Shown piece after piece: positions 1 to 7,039 of a DNA stretch of 38,743 nucleotides (the first letter of the stretch is position 1; every line of letters starts with the position of its first letter). The notes beneath the pieces are model-generated. The model ran no database searches and was not told where the DNA came from. It saw nothing but the letters and a program-made list of their open reading frames with translations. Where the stretch lies: the IMG/VR virus record IMGVR_UViG_3300032462_000026, positions 1-38,743 of that record. One strand, given 5' to 3'. Source of the DNA: a virus. Both the position numbers and the translations under genes were made by a program.

Positions 1-380
1 CTGTAACCGTTATCACCTAACCAGATCTCGTTGATATAATCAGCGAGCCACTTGGCAATACCTTCACAGCCAGTTCTTTCAACAACTACCATCTTACAGA
101 GTCCCTTTTTATGGAGCTCTTCAAACGTATTGAACTCTGGATCATCTTGAGCGACAAGTAGAGTGTGATCAAACCAGTCATCCAGATTTTCTTTTAGTGT
201 TTTGAATCCACCGAAATCTGCTACCCAGTTACGCTGATCAAGAACCTCTGCTTCAAATTCAAAGTGAAACGCAAGTGCGTATCCGTGAATCAGATTGCAG
301 TGAGTGTCTGCTCTCCACTGACGATATGCGACAGCGTAACCTTTCTCATGCCCGTATGTCTTAGTACTTACAAATTTCAT
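1..380 (-). CDS. queD: QueD-like 6-carboxytetrahydropterin synthase family protein (partial, C-terminus beyond window)
   Basis: This is a translation I derived by reading the reverse complement from the ATG at 380; it is open to the window edge (about 126 codons). QueD converts dihydroneopterin triphosphate to 6-carboxytetrahydropterin in the preQ0 (7-deazaguanine) pathway. The visible signature is a Cys followed by Ile-His-Gly-Tyr (CNLIHGY, near residues 32-38). It is followed by DFGGFKTLKENLDDWFDHT, which matches the QueD 'DF..lK....lDH' block, and by an ERTGCEGIAKWL block matching the later Glu region. The family's usual HGH zinc motif is HGY here, and the usual N-terminal AAH is not obvious, so this is a divergent phage-type member whose activity is inferred. 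The start follows a GGAG ribosome site and overlaps the micro-ORF stop by ATGA. The QueE-like gene nearby supports the assignment. Confidence 0.75.
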   Translation of the reverse strand, partial: MKFVSTKTYGHEKGYAVAYRQWRADTHCNLIHGYALAFHFEFEAEVLDQRNWVADFGGFKTLKENLDDWFDHTLLVAQDDPEFNTFEELHKKGLCKMVVVERTGCEGIAKWLADYINEIWLGDNGY

Positions 381-457
381 AGAATCTCCATTACGTGAAC
401 CGGGAAGTTGATTGTGCGCCACCCGAGTGCCTCAATAACTTTTTTCTTTACGATCAT
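377..457 (-). CDS. 26-residue micro-ORF coupled to its neighbours
   Basis: Reading the reverse complement from the ATG at 457 gives a 26-residue peptide beginning MIVKKKVIEALGW and ending VMEIL. Its ATG overlaps the TGA of the upstream DUF7352-like gene (ATGA), and its own TGA overlaps the ATG of the QueD-like gene (ATGA). A clear GGAGA ribosome site sits five bases before the start. These coupling signals suggest that it is translated. It may act mainly to link translation of its neighbours. No family is recognised. It could also be a decayed remnant of a longer gene. Confidence 0.45.
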   Translation of the reverse strand: MIVKKKVIEALGWRTINFPVHVMEIL

Positions 458-741
458 TTTTTCTCCAGTGCATGATACACCCGATACATAGCAGAGCCAG
501 CAGCGATGTGGCCACTGTTTGTTGCTGTTCCGATATAATCGTAACTTCCATCTGCTGGTATTACTTCTCCAGTATAGATGAGACGCACTTCTCTTGATAG
601 TTTGGTGGCTGAATCTTGGTCAATAAGTGCATACACGACCACCTGAAATGGCTCACATTCTATATGTAAGAATACTGCACCTATGTCCAAGAGCAGGGAG
701 TTTGACCCCATGTTCAGCGGAAATTTATGTATAACTTTCAT
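454..741 (-). CDS. DUF7352-like small phage protein
   Basis: This is a 95-residue protein. I start it at the ATG at 741 rather than 768, because a strong GGGAGG ribosome site precedes it and it overlaps the phosphoribosyltransferase stop by ATGA. The N-terminus MKVIHKFPL and an internal VVVYALIDQD stretch resemble the small DUF7352 proteins common in phages (a 'MKV..KFPL ... v.aLvd' pattern), followed by a region ending IYTGEVIPADGSYDYIGT. The function is unknown. It is the middle gene of a tightly packed accessory operon, with no signal peptide and no membrane segment. The family name is from memory of the pattern and has not been checked by search. Confidence 0.6.
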   Translation of the reverse strand: MKVIHKFPLNMGSNSLLLDIGAVFLHIECEPFQVVVYALIDQDSATKLSREVRLIYTGEVIPADGSYDYIGTATNSGHIAAGSAMYRVYHALEKK

Positions 742-1193
742 TTTGCCTCCCAGAAGAATTCTACCCACCTCTTATCGGTTTGTCTATCGATAAGGTAACC
801 CGTAAGCACGGCGTCTGCCGCTGGTTTACCATCAACTACAACCTCTGTATTAACAACTAGAGCAGCAAACTTTGCTTTTGGTAGTTGTTTTTGAACTTCC
901 TTTAGAGTTTTTCCACTATCCACTATGTCATCAACAACTAATATGTTACTTGTGTGTTTTTCATACAACTCGCGGATCTTGTCGCTTACAATTTGGTCAA
1001 ACCCATCACGAGTTTGCCAATCCAGTACCTCACATGGTACACCAAGTTTGTGAGAAAGGGCAACAGCTGGAACTAATCCACCCCTCTTGATTCCTACGAC
1101 AATTTTAGGATAGTAGTTTTCGAGCGCCATTTGTTCCATTATTACCACAAGCGAGGCTTTGAACTTTTCGTGTGTGAAGTGAATTTTGCTCAT
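738..1193 (-). CDS. Phosphoribosyltransferase (type I PRTase fold)
   Basis: This is a 151-residue protein. The PRPP-binding signature is explicit at residues 86-97: VVDDIVDSGKTL, two acidic residues followed by the SGKT loop. Upstream, IVVGIKRGGLVPA (residues 31-43) is the usual PPi-loop region of purine PRTases. Such enzymes join a base to PRPP to give a nucleotide. The substrate is not visible; hypoxanthine/guanine/xanthine-type salvage is the usual role for this size class. It sits with QueD- and QueE-like genes, so action on a 7-deazaguanine precursor is possible but only inferred. The start at 1193 avoids overlap with the upstream gene that ends at 1204. No strong ribosome site is visible, so translation may depend on coupling. 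Confidence 0.85.
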   Translation of the reverse strand: MSKIHFTHEKFKASLVVIMEQMALENYYPKIVVGIKRGGLVPAVALSHKLGVPCEVLDWQTRDGFDQIVSDKIRELYEKHTSNILVVDDIVDSGKTLKEVQKQLPKAKFAALVVNTEVVVDGKPAADAVLTGYLIDRQTDKRWVEFFWEAK

Positions 1194-1203
1194 TGTGGAA
1201 ATA

Positions 1204-1653
1204 TCATGCTGGTCGTAGCTTGTATATTGGTTTTGGAGGATAGCATGGGAAATCGATCCACACGCGGCTGTTGGGTTGTGTAGTGTAGCAGCTCTGGTAT
1301 TCTTTTCCTTCATCATCGTTTACCATGTCGTAAAACACAATTCCGTTGATGTCGTATGCGCGCCCACCTTTACTATCCTTGAAAATATGGCTACAACGGT
1401 TGTTCTGGAACAGATCTGCCCCCACTTCGTTCCATTCATGCTCGTCGCCGGTTAGTGGTGAAAGTGGTTCGAACGCAAGCAACTTTTCCAGCAACCCGAG
1501 AGCATACGACGCCGATGATCCCGAGTGGCCTTCATCCGCAAATTCGTCGACCATGTGAAGTATATGATTGCGCATGGCAACGTTCATCTCATCGCCGTCT
1601 TTTGCCATCCCAATCAAATCAAGTTCACGCTCTGCGTGGTGTCTTAAGCTCAC
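1204..1653 (-). CDS. Conserved phage hypothetical protein
   Basis: This is a protein of about 149 residues with no function I can name. Its style is familiar from T4-like phages: an N-terminal helical, acidic part (SLRHHAERELDLIG, then NVAMRNHILHMVDEF), a helix ALGLLEKLLAFEPLSPLTG, then an aromatic/basic C-terminus (NGIVFYD, VWIDFPCYPP). The longest frame begins with TTG at 1659. A GTG at 1653 lies eight bases after an AAGG site and is preferred. It lies between the QueE-like gene (upstream, about 40 bases away) and the phosphoribosyltransferase (10 bases downstream), in one apparent transcription unit. No signal peptide or membrane segment is seen. Confidence 0.7.
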   Translation of the reverse strand: MSLRHHAERELDLIGMAKDGDEMNVAMRNHILHMVDEFADEGHSGSSASYALGLLEKLLAFEPLSPLTGDEHEWNEVGADLFQNNRCSHIFKDSKGGRAYDINGIVFYDMVNDDEGKEYQSCYTTQPNSRVWIDFPCYPPKPIYKLRPA

Positions 1654-1692
1654 GTTCAATGCCTTTCTTTGAATTGTGTAGATTTCTTCATA

Positions 1693-2550
1693 TTATGTTC
1701 CCCATTCGTTCTTGAACAACGGCACCTGCAACCGGTCACTATATCTCACCCCATGTTTCATTGCAAGGAGCGCAACAGCTTTATTGTTGAGGTTGTATAC
1801 CGACTCTGTTCCACCAACCGGCATAAAATATGTTGACCCAAAGAATCCATGCTGTTGGTAGCTTTTTGTTGCGCGCAGAGCTTCTTCTGCATCTTCCTCA
1901 GTCGCAATTACATACTTCAGGTATGTTGGGCCAATCTTCTGATATTCCTCAACAATAACTGGTCTAATAGCATCTTCTTGGTTTTCTCCAGAAACAGAGA
2001 GTTTTGGAGAAACAGAAAACGTGATCTCACGTTGCCCATATTGTGTTGATTGTGACAACCACTCTTTGAGATATTTGCTGAAAGCCACCGTTATTCTCTG
2101 TGTCCCGTTCGTTTCGAACGTAATGTGTTGGAGGTGTCTCATTGCGGGGTTATTGAGGAGATCGGGGTAAGCACGCTGCCACCCCAGAAGCGGTTCACCT
2201 CCTGTGATGACGAGGTGTTCTTCTTCCCAGTGTTTGAATGGGAGAATTTTTGATATTTCGTACGCAATTTCATCCGTCTCAAGACTCGGAGAAAGATGTT
2301 TGAATCGAGGATCCCAAGAAGCATAAGAATCGCAGCCGGTAGCAACCAATGGTAGGTTACCGTAATTCTTATATAGTCCAATATTTGCTGCAGCAAGATC
2401 TCGCTCATTGCTCACCATACCTTTCGGCATATTAAAGCCACCACATGTGAAATTACATCCAAACGTGCGCAAGAACACACTAGGAACGCCCATATAGCGC
2501 CCTTCACCCTGAATGCTATAGAATAACTCAGCTACTTTGATTTTTGCCAT
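1693..2550 (-). CDS. queE: QueE-like 7-carboxy-7-deazaguanine synthase (radical SAM)
   Basis: This is a 285-residue protein. The N-terminus AELFYSIQGEGRYMGVPSVF is the typical QueE opening. GCNFTC supplies Cys32 and Cys36 of a CX3C cluster motif. The next expected Cys (CX2C) is Phe39. A cysteine in a 'TGCDSYASWD' context at residue 73 looks like the displaced third ligand, because canonical QueE has Cys-Asp-Thr there. VITGGEPLL (around residue 113) is the SAM-binding GGE motif, and ISFSVSPKLS-type sequence (TFSVSPKLSVSG) follows. QueE makes the 7-deazaguanine ring from 6-carboxytetrahydropterin, using SAM and a 4Fe-4S cluster. The start overlaps the deformylase stop (TAATG). With QueD it implies preQ0-type chemistry, perhaps for DNA modification. 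The remaining pathway genes are not in this window. Confidence 0.85.
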   Translation of the reverse strand: MAKIKVAELFYSIQGEGRYMGVPSVFLRTFGCNFTCGGFNMPKGMVSNERDLAAANIGLYKNYGNLPLVATGCDSYASWDPRFKHLSPSLETDEIAYEISKILPFKHWEEEHLVITGGEPLLGWQRAYPDLLNNPAMRHLQHITFETNGTQRITVAFSKYLKEWLSQSTQYGQREITFSVSPKLSVSGENQEDAIRPVIVEEYQKIGPTYLKYVIATEEDAEEALRATKSYQQHGFFGSTYFMPVGGTESVYNLNNKAVALLAMKHGVRYSDRLQVPLFKNEWGT

Positions 2551-3047
2551 TATGGCCTTCTATTTAATTTTTTCTGAAGCCGACGACCTTGCTCGACATG
2601 AAATGAACTTGCCCGACTAGTATACAACATTCCGTTCAAATGGTCAAGCTCGTGTTGAAAGCAGCGAGCAGTTATTCCTGTGAACTTTTGTGTTATTGTT
2701 TCTTTGTTTGGAAGTTCAAAGCGAACTTTGATTGATTTTGGTCTCTTGATCTTAATGAATAGGTTTGGAAACGTTAGGCATCCCTCTTCAAGGAGAACAA
2801 TGCCCTTTGCTGTTTGATCAACAATTCGTGGATTGAAGCAGACAAGTACAGGGTTCGACTTTATTGCAAACACCCGATATGGAAGACCAACCTGTGGAGC
2901 CGCAATTCCTAGCGCGTTTTTCGCAATCATCGTATCTGCAAGGTTTTTTGCAAGCTCGATTGGATCACCTGGGAGAGCATTCCAGTCCCAATCAGGTTGA
3001 ACTAATCTCAGTATTGCAGCGTCATCGGACACCAGGTCAAGAATCAT
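2550..3047 (-). CDS. def: Peptide deformylase
   Basis: This is a 165-residue enzyme that removes the formyl group from N-terminal formyl-Met of nascent proteins. All three family motifs are visible: GIAAPQVG (residues 47-54, the GxGxAAxQ motif), EEGCLTFPN (87-95, with the metal-binding Cys90) and HELDH (132-136, the HExxH metal site and catalytic Glu). The ATG at 3047 is chosen because it overlaps the upstream stop (ATGA) and gives the normal N-terminus MILDLVSDDAAILR. Phage deformylases are known in marine T4-like phages, where they are thought to support heavy phage or photosystem protein synthesis. Here it is coupled downstream of the recombination genes. Confidence 0.93.
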   Translation of the reverse strand: MILDLVSDDAAILRLVQPDWDWNALPGDPIELAKNLADTMIAKNALGIAAPQVGLPYRVFAIKSNPVLVCFNPRIVDQTAKGIVLLEEGCLTFPNLFIKIKRPKSIKVRFELPNKETITQKFTGITARCFQHELDHLNGMLYTSRASSFHVEQGRRLQKKLNRRP

Positions 3048-3241
3048 ATCAACTCTTTCCATGTGTGGCCACATGTTGCACACAACATTAGCCTCGTTGT
3101 TCTGCTTGGGTCAGTATCGTGTATTTTGTTGCCATATTTGTCGGTGACTGTAGGAACCACGTACTGAGACGAGATCACACAATCTTCCCTACTACACAGC
3201 GGCGTTGGTGTTTCTACCTCTGAAAGAAACTGTTTTGTCAT
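3044..3241 (-). CDS. Small zinc-ribbon-like protein
   Basis: This is a 65-residue protein with two cysteine pairs, CSREDC near residues 16-21 and CATCGH near residues 54-59, which together could bind one zinc ion. No enzymatic domain is present. Its start overlaps the gp46 stop by ATGA, and its stop overlaps the deformylase start by ATGA, so it is co-translated with both. It resembles the small zinc-finger proteins of unknown role often found beside phage 46/47 genes. DNA, RNA or protein binding is possible, but nothing in the sequence decides between these. Confidence 0.7.
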   Translation of the reverse strand: MTKQFLSEVETPTPLCSREDCVISSQYVVPTVTDKYGNKIHDTDPSRTTRLMLCATCGHTWKELI

Positions 3242-4953
3242 GCTGCAATCCTCGAAAAGTTTTTGTGTTTCTCAAACTTAATAATGTTAGTGAACCTATC
3301 AAACAATTGATCCCCTTTGTGGCTTATTATAAACATGTTATTATCTTTTGTCAACGTATTTAAAATCTTCATAAATTCTTCCGTCCCTGAGCTGTCGAGC
3401 GAACTATCGAAAACCTCATCCATAATCAATAGGTTTGTCGATGCACTGTTCCTCATTTTGGCAATAGATCTCCACGTGAACAAAAGTGCGAGATCGATTC
3501 GCATCTTCTCGCCTTCAGAGAAGCTTTGATACGTAAAGTCATCACGGAACCTTGACCTAATTGTTTCTTCAAACTTCTCGTTGAGTTCAAATTGAACAAA
3601 AAAGTCCATTGATGCAAGGTATTTGTTTACGAGTTTGTTCATGATCGGAATATACTGCTTGATTATCTTTGTCTTGATACCCGTGTCCTTGAGAAGAAAT
3701 CCGGCGACTTCAATGATCTGCTTATCTTTTTGTAGTTCCTCTAGCTTTTGTGTAGATTGTTTCTGAATAGCTTTGATTGTTGCAATTTCATTCTCGTTTG
3801 TACTTATATGGACATTGTTTGATTGTGCCGCAACGATATCTTTTTCGTGGTTAGCTGTTGTCCTATCGTTCAACGCAATCTCATTCAGCGCTGTTTTTCT
3901 TGCAATCTCATATTGGCCAACCTTTTTGGATATCTCCTCGATTAATGTAGCAATAGCGGTACCTCGAGAAATTTTAGCAGCAATTCTAACGAGCCCATCT
4001 TCAACATCAACAAGCTTGTTCTGCTTTTGTTCAACGTTTGAGCTCCTAAAATGATCATCAATAGATTGCAAGCATGTCGGGCAGTCGTCAGTTGTTTGTA
4101 GGAACTTAATTTCCTTAACCAACTTCTGCTTACGGTCTTCAAGTGTGCACTCTATTTCTATCAACGTGTTATGAATAGTCCTCTTCTTTTCAAGTTGAGG
4201 AAGGGCTGCACTTGTAGCAACAATACTACTATCTATTTGTGCAATATCGTCCTGAATACCTTTGTTCGTTTGCTTAATCTCTTTGATTGTAGCTTGCTTC
4301 TGAAGAACAACTTCGTCATTAGCTTTCGCCATGATTTCGATGTGTTGTAGATGTATTTTGATCTTCTCTGTAGCAAGCTTAATGTCAGATTCCGCTCCCA
4401 TTATCTGCTCTCTGTTGTCAACTACCTTCTGCTTTAACAGAACATTCATTTTGGAGAATATGTTGATGTCCAAAAGGTCTTCGATGATCTCTCTGCGATT
4501 TGTGGCAGACAGTTGCATGAATGGTGTGAACGATGCAGATCCAAGAATAACAATTTGGTTAAATGCTTTTTGATTAAACTTGAGGATGTGCTTTTCGAGA
4601 TATTCTTGATACTGTTTGACGTCAGCATGCTGATCTATTAGTTGGTCGTCAACATATATTTCAAAGACATTGGGTTTGAGTCCACGACGAATTGTATATT
4701 GCTTGCCGCCGATCGTAAGATCAACCTCAACAACAGCATCCTTTTTGTTTATCGAGTTAACAAGCTGTGCTTTTTGTATGTTGCGGAACGGCCGTCCATA
4801 GAGGACGAACGACAGTGCATCGAGTATCGTCGACTTTCCTGCACCGTTTTCACCAACGACGAGCGTTGATCCTCGTTTCGAGAGATCAACCTCAGTGATT
4901 GTGTTGCCTGTTGATAGAAAATTTTTCCACCGAATTTTCTGAAATAACATCAT
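3238..4953 (-). CDS. 46: gp46 recombination endonuclease subunit (SbcC/Rad50-like ATPase)
   Basis: This 571-residue SMC-type ATPase partners with gp47 to resect DNA ends and start recombination-dependent replication. Walker A GENGAGKST is at residues 34-42. A central coiled coil surrounds a zinc hook CPTC at 291-294. The ABC signature FSEGEKMRIDLAL and Walker B LLIMDEVFDSSLD lie near residues 480-530. The length and domain order match T4 gp46 (560 residues). The first ATG (4953) overlaps the gp47 stop; a second ATG follows at once, so the start could be one codon later. It lies in the same unit as 47, 55, uvsW and uvsY. Confidence 0.96.
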   Translation of the reverse strand: MMLFQKIRWKNFLSTGNTITEVDLSKRGSTLVVGENGAGKSTILDALSFVLYGRPFRNIQKAQLVNSINKKDAVVEVDLTIGGKQYTIRRGLKPNVFEIYVDDQLIDQHADVKQYQEYLEKHILKFNQKAFNQIVILGSASFTPFMQLSATNRREIIEDLLDINIFSKMNVLLKQKVVDNREQIMGAESDIKLATEKIKIHLQHIEIMAKANDEVVLQKQATIKEIKQTNKGIQDDIAQIDSSIVATSAALPQLEKKRTIHNTLIEIECTLEDRKQKLVKEIKFLQTTDDCPTCLQSIDDHFRSSNVEQKQNKLVDVEDGLVRIAAKISRGTAIATLIEEISKKVGQYEIARKTALNEIALNDRTTANHEKDIVAAQSNNVHISTNENEIATIKAIQKQSTQKLEELQKDKQIIEVAGFLLKDTGIKTKIIKQYIPIMNKLVNKYLASMDFFVQFELNEKFEETIRSRFRDDFTYQSFSEGEKMRIDLALLFTWRSIAKMRNSASTNLLIMDEVFDSSLDSSGTEEFMKILNTLTKDNNMFIISHKGDQLFDRFTNIIKFEKHKNFSRIAA

Positions 4954-6008
4954 TCTAGTGATATTGCATCATGATAAAGGTTTCTCAATACACCCTCGAG
5001 CCTTGGTTTATCAACAGCTACCTGGAGCTGCTGTATATACTTACTTACTAGCGAAAGCGTGTCCTCTGCTTCGTTGATGATATCAGAATCTTCTTCCATA
5101 TTGAGGTTCATGTGATCATCAACAACCTGCAATGACGCCACATTCTTCTTCTCAATTATATCTACCATCAAGTCGAAGTTGTGTGGGTTTGTTTTGTTTG
5201 ATACGACAATCTTAACGAACTTGCCCGTTAGGTTTTGTGGATTAAATGTTTTGATATCAATTGGGTTCTTAACGTCGTCATAGTATATTTTGTGGAACAT
5301 TAATAGTGGGTTCTCAATGAACTCGAGGCTGCGTGTGTTCGTGTCAAAGATGTGAAACCCTCGAGGGTCATCGTAATCGGACCAAGTCATCTCATAAGGT
5401 GCACCGAGATAGTTGATGTTGTCGCGGGTTGATTTGTGGTGGTAGTGACCTGAGCAGACAATATCGAACTTCTTGAACATTGAAGCGCTGTATCCTATGT
5501 TGATCATTGATCCCTTATACATCTCAAATCCCTGAAGCTCAAGGTGTCCAAAACATACCTGGGCTTTTGTGTCATTTATGAATCTAACGGTTTCGTCGAC
5601 GTTGTCTTCACATATCCACGGAATTAAAGCAATCTCTACCCCATCAACTATTATGCTGCGAGGGCCTGCATGCACTATAATATTGTTGTATTCCTTAAGC
5701 AGCAGATCCGGTGAGTTAATCTTGTTGGTGTTTTTGTAGTATGTGCAGTGATTTCCAACAATAACATCGTGACGTATTTCCCGAGCAGCTACCTCATTAA
5801 ACCAATACCCCCTACAACGATCCAATGAAAAATAGTTCACATATTTTCGACGGTCGAATGTGTCACCAAGATCAATAATATGCTTAATATTGTGTTTATC
5901 AATATAAGGGAAAAACACGCTACCATAAAATTGTTCAAAATGTTTGTGAAAAACTTCTGAGTCGTTACGAGCTCCAAAATGCTGATCAGTAATCAGAGCT
6001 ATCTTCAT
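4950..6008 (-). CDS. 47: gp47 recombination endonuclease subunit (Mre11/SbcD-like nuclease)
   Basis: This 352-residue metallophosphoesterase is the nuclease partner of gp46. The motifs are D8-x-H10 (TDQHFG), GDTFDRR (48-54), GNHC (85-88), FGHLEL and the C-terminal metal site SGHYHH. The third motif is usually GNHD; the Asp is Cys here, while the metal-binding Asn and His are kept. I recall the same change in related marine phages, so I do not treat it as inactivation. The stop of 55 (TAA) is immediately followed by this ATG, and a GGATG sequence may serve as its ribosome site. Confidence 0.95.
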   Translation of the reverse strand: MKIALITDQHFGARNDSEVFHKHFEQFYGSVFFPYIDKHNIKHIIDLGDTFDRRKYVNYFSLDRCRGYWFNEVAAREIRHDVIVGNHCTYYKNTNKINSPDLLLKEYNNIIVHAGPRSIIVDGVEIALIPWICEDNVDETVRFINDTKAQVCFGHLELQGFEMYKGSMINIGYSASMFKKFDIVCSGHYHHKSTRDNINYLGAPYEMTWSDYDDPRGFHIFDTNTRSLEFIENPLLMFHKIYYDDVKNPIDIKTFNPQNLTGKFVKIVVSNKTNPHNFDLMVDIIEKKNVASLQVVDDHMNLNMEEDSDIINEAEDTLSLVSKYIQQLQVAVDKPRLEGVLRNLYHDAISLE

Positions 6009-6578
6009 TTAATCATCCGTAAATTTCTCCACGCCTTTTTTGGCTTTTGCCCTCTTATTTTTTAACTTCTTCTCTCTAAGAGTATCCTCGAAAGCCTTGA
6101 TAAAGTCAACAGTGTGTTGGTCGGAAACTAAATGTTGTGTCGTGTTATGAGGATCCTCATTATTACTTTGTTCGACAAGCTCATCAAATATCATTGACGA
6201 CTCTGTCACCTTATGTTTAATATATGTCTGCTTGCGTTCCTTCAGTATTCGACGAAGAAAGGCGTAGTATATTATTTGTGTGAAGTATGCAAAAGGATTT
6301 TCCGACTTTGCTGGGTCGAAGTTGTCAAAATAGCTGACACAATTCTCAATACCATCGCTAATCATTTCATCACGAAACGTATAGTTGATAAATTGGTGTT
6401 TGTGTGACAGTCCTTCTGCGATAGCCATTAAGCAAACGGCTATTGGTCCAGGGATCTGCGGCTTTTCCTTCTTCTTCTTTTTTGCGATGATACAATCGCT
6501 CTTGTACTTGATGATCATCTCGTACAGTTGCTTATTGTTTACATAATGATTAGGTTTTGCTTTTGGTTGTGTAGCCAT
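6009..6578 (-). CDS. 55: gp55 late-transcription sigma factor
   Basis: This 189-residue protein directs host RNA polymerase to late promoters (TATAAATA in T4), together with the sliding clamp. Its central region, with ENCVSYFDNFDP, NPFAYFTQIIYYAFLRRI and KERKQTYIKHK, is the sigma region 2-like core seen in T4-type gp55. The frame is open up to an ATG at 6623, but that codon lies between the -35 and -10 of a strong promoter (6609-6637) and cannot be on that transcript. The ATG at 6578 (MATQPKAKPNHYVNNKQLYE) is therefore the start. Seven exact TATAAATA boxes in the window are its probable targets. Confidence 0.94.
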   Translation of the reverse strand: MATQPKAKPNHYVNNKQLYEMIIKYKSDCIIAKKKKKEKPQIPGPIAVCLMAIAEGLSHKHQFINYTFRDEMISDGIENCVSYFDNFDPAKSENPFAYFTQIIYYAFLRRILKERKQTYIKHKVTESSMIFDELVEQSNNEDPHNTTQHLVSDQHTVDFIKAFEDTLREKKLKNKRAKAKKGVEKFTDD

Positions 6579-6608
6579 ATAGTATAATATCTTTCCCCCG
6601 ATACTGGG

Positions 6609-6637
6609 ATTATAATGATTCAAATAATGAAAGTCAA
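6609..6637 (-). promoter_or_regulatory. Sigma70-type promoter upstream of gene 55
   Basis: On the minus strand the sequence reads TTGACT, 17 bases, TATAAT. The -35 is at 6632-6637 and the -10 at 6609-6614. Five of six -35 bases and all six -10 bases match the consensus, with ideal spacing. It should be used by unmodified host polymerase early in infection and serves 55, 47, 46 and the genes below. Transcription would begin just upstream of the chosen gp55 start. Confidence 0.85.
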
Positions 6638-6649
6638 CAGTTCTTTTAA

Positions 6650-7039
6650 TTAATTTAAAGGGCCATTAAAACCTTCAAGGATAGCTTTGTACATAGTTTC
6701 TGTTGGCGAATCTGATGTATTTGAAGCTCGGTCGAGCTCCTCACTTATGATACCATCAATCTCTTTGACCATTTGATCAACAGCTATCTCGTAGTATCCT
6801 CCCATACCCTCTATAACACCTGCCTCGGATACAATCAACGATCGCTCAAAAGAGATATCGCGGGTATTCGCAAACTGCATATATCTTGTCAATGAAACAT
6901 GTGGAAGGCTTGAGAATTCGTTCTTATAGTTGATTTGAACAGGGTTTGTTAAAACCAATTGTGTTGGCGTTCTCTTTTTAATATTACCAATAACCTCGAT
7001 ACCACTTATCAGCTTAATTAGCGTTGGTTTCTTTTTCAT
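6650..7039 (-). CDS. Conserved T4-like phage hypothetical protein (possible Sm-like fold)
   Basis: This 129-residue protein lies between uvsW and 55, and its start overlaps the uvsW stop by ATGA. The N-terminal half is a short run of likely beta strands (TLIKLISGIEVIGNI, then QLVLTNPVQINY), with an L-P-H-V-S-L-T-R-Y motif. The C-terminal half is helical and acidic (EIAVDQMVKEIDGIISEEL). The opening 'lvsGeeiiG' pattern recalls small Sm/LSm-like proteins found beside late-gene regulators in marine T4-like phages. That link is memory-based and the function is unknown. It could be an RNA-binding or regulatory protein, given its neighbours. Confidence 0.75.
   Translation of the reverse strand: MKKKPTLIKLISGIEVIGNIKKRTPTQLVLTNPVQINYKNEFSSLPHVSLTRYMQFANTRDISFERSLIVSEAGVIEGMGGYYEIAVDQMVKEIDGIISEELDRASNTSDSPTETMYKAILEGFNGPLN

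Noticed and set aside
4950-6008. gp47 GNHC taken as an inactivating change
   Set aside because: All other metal ligands are kept, and I recall the same residue in related phages.
6579-6623. Upstream start for gp55
   Set aside because: The codon lies between the -35 and -10 of a near-consensus promoter.
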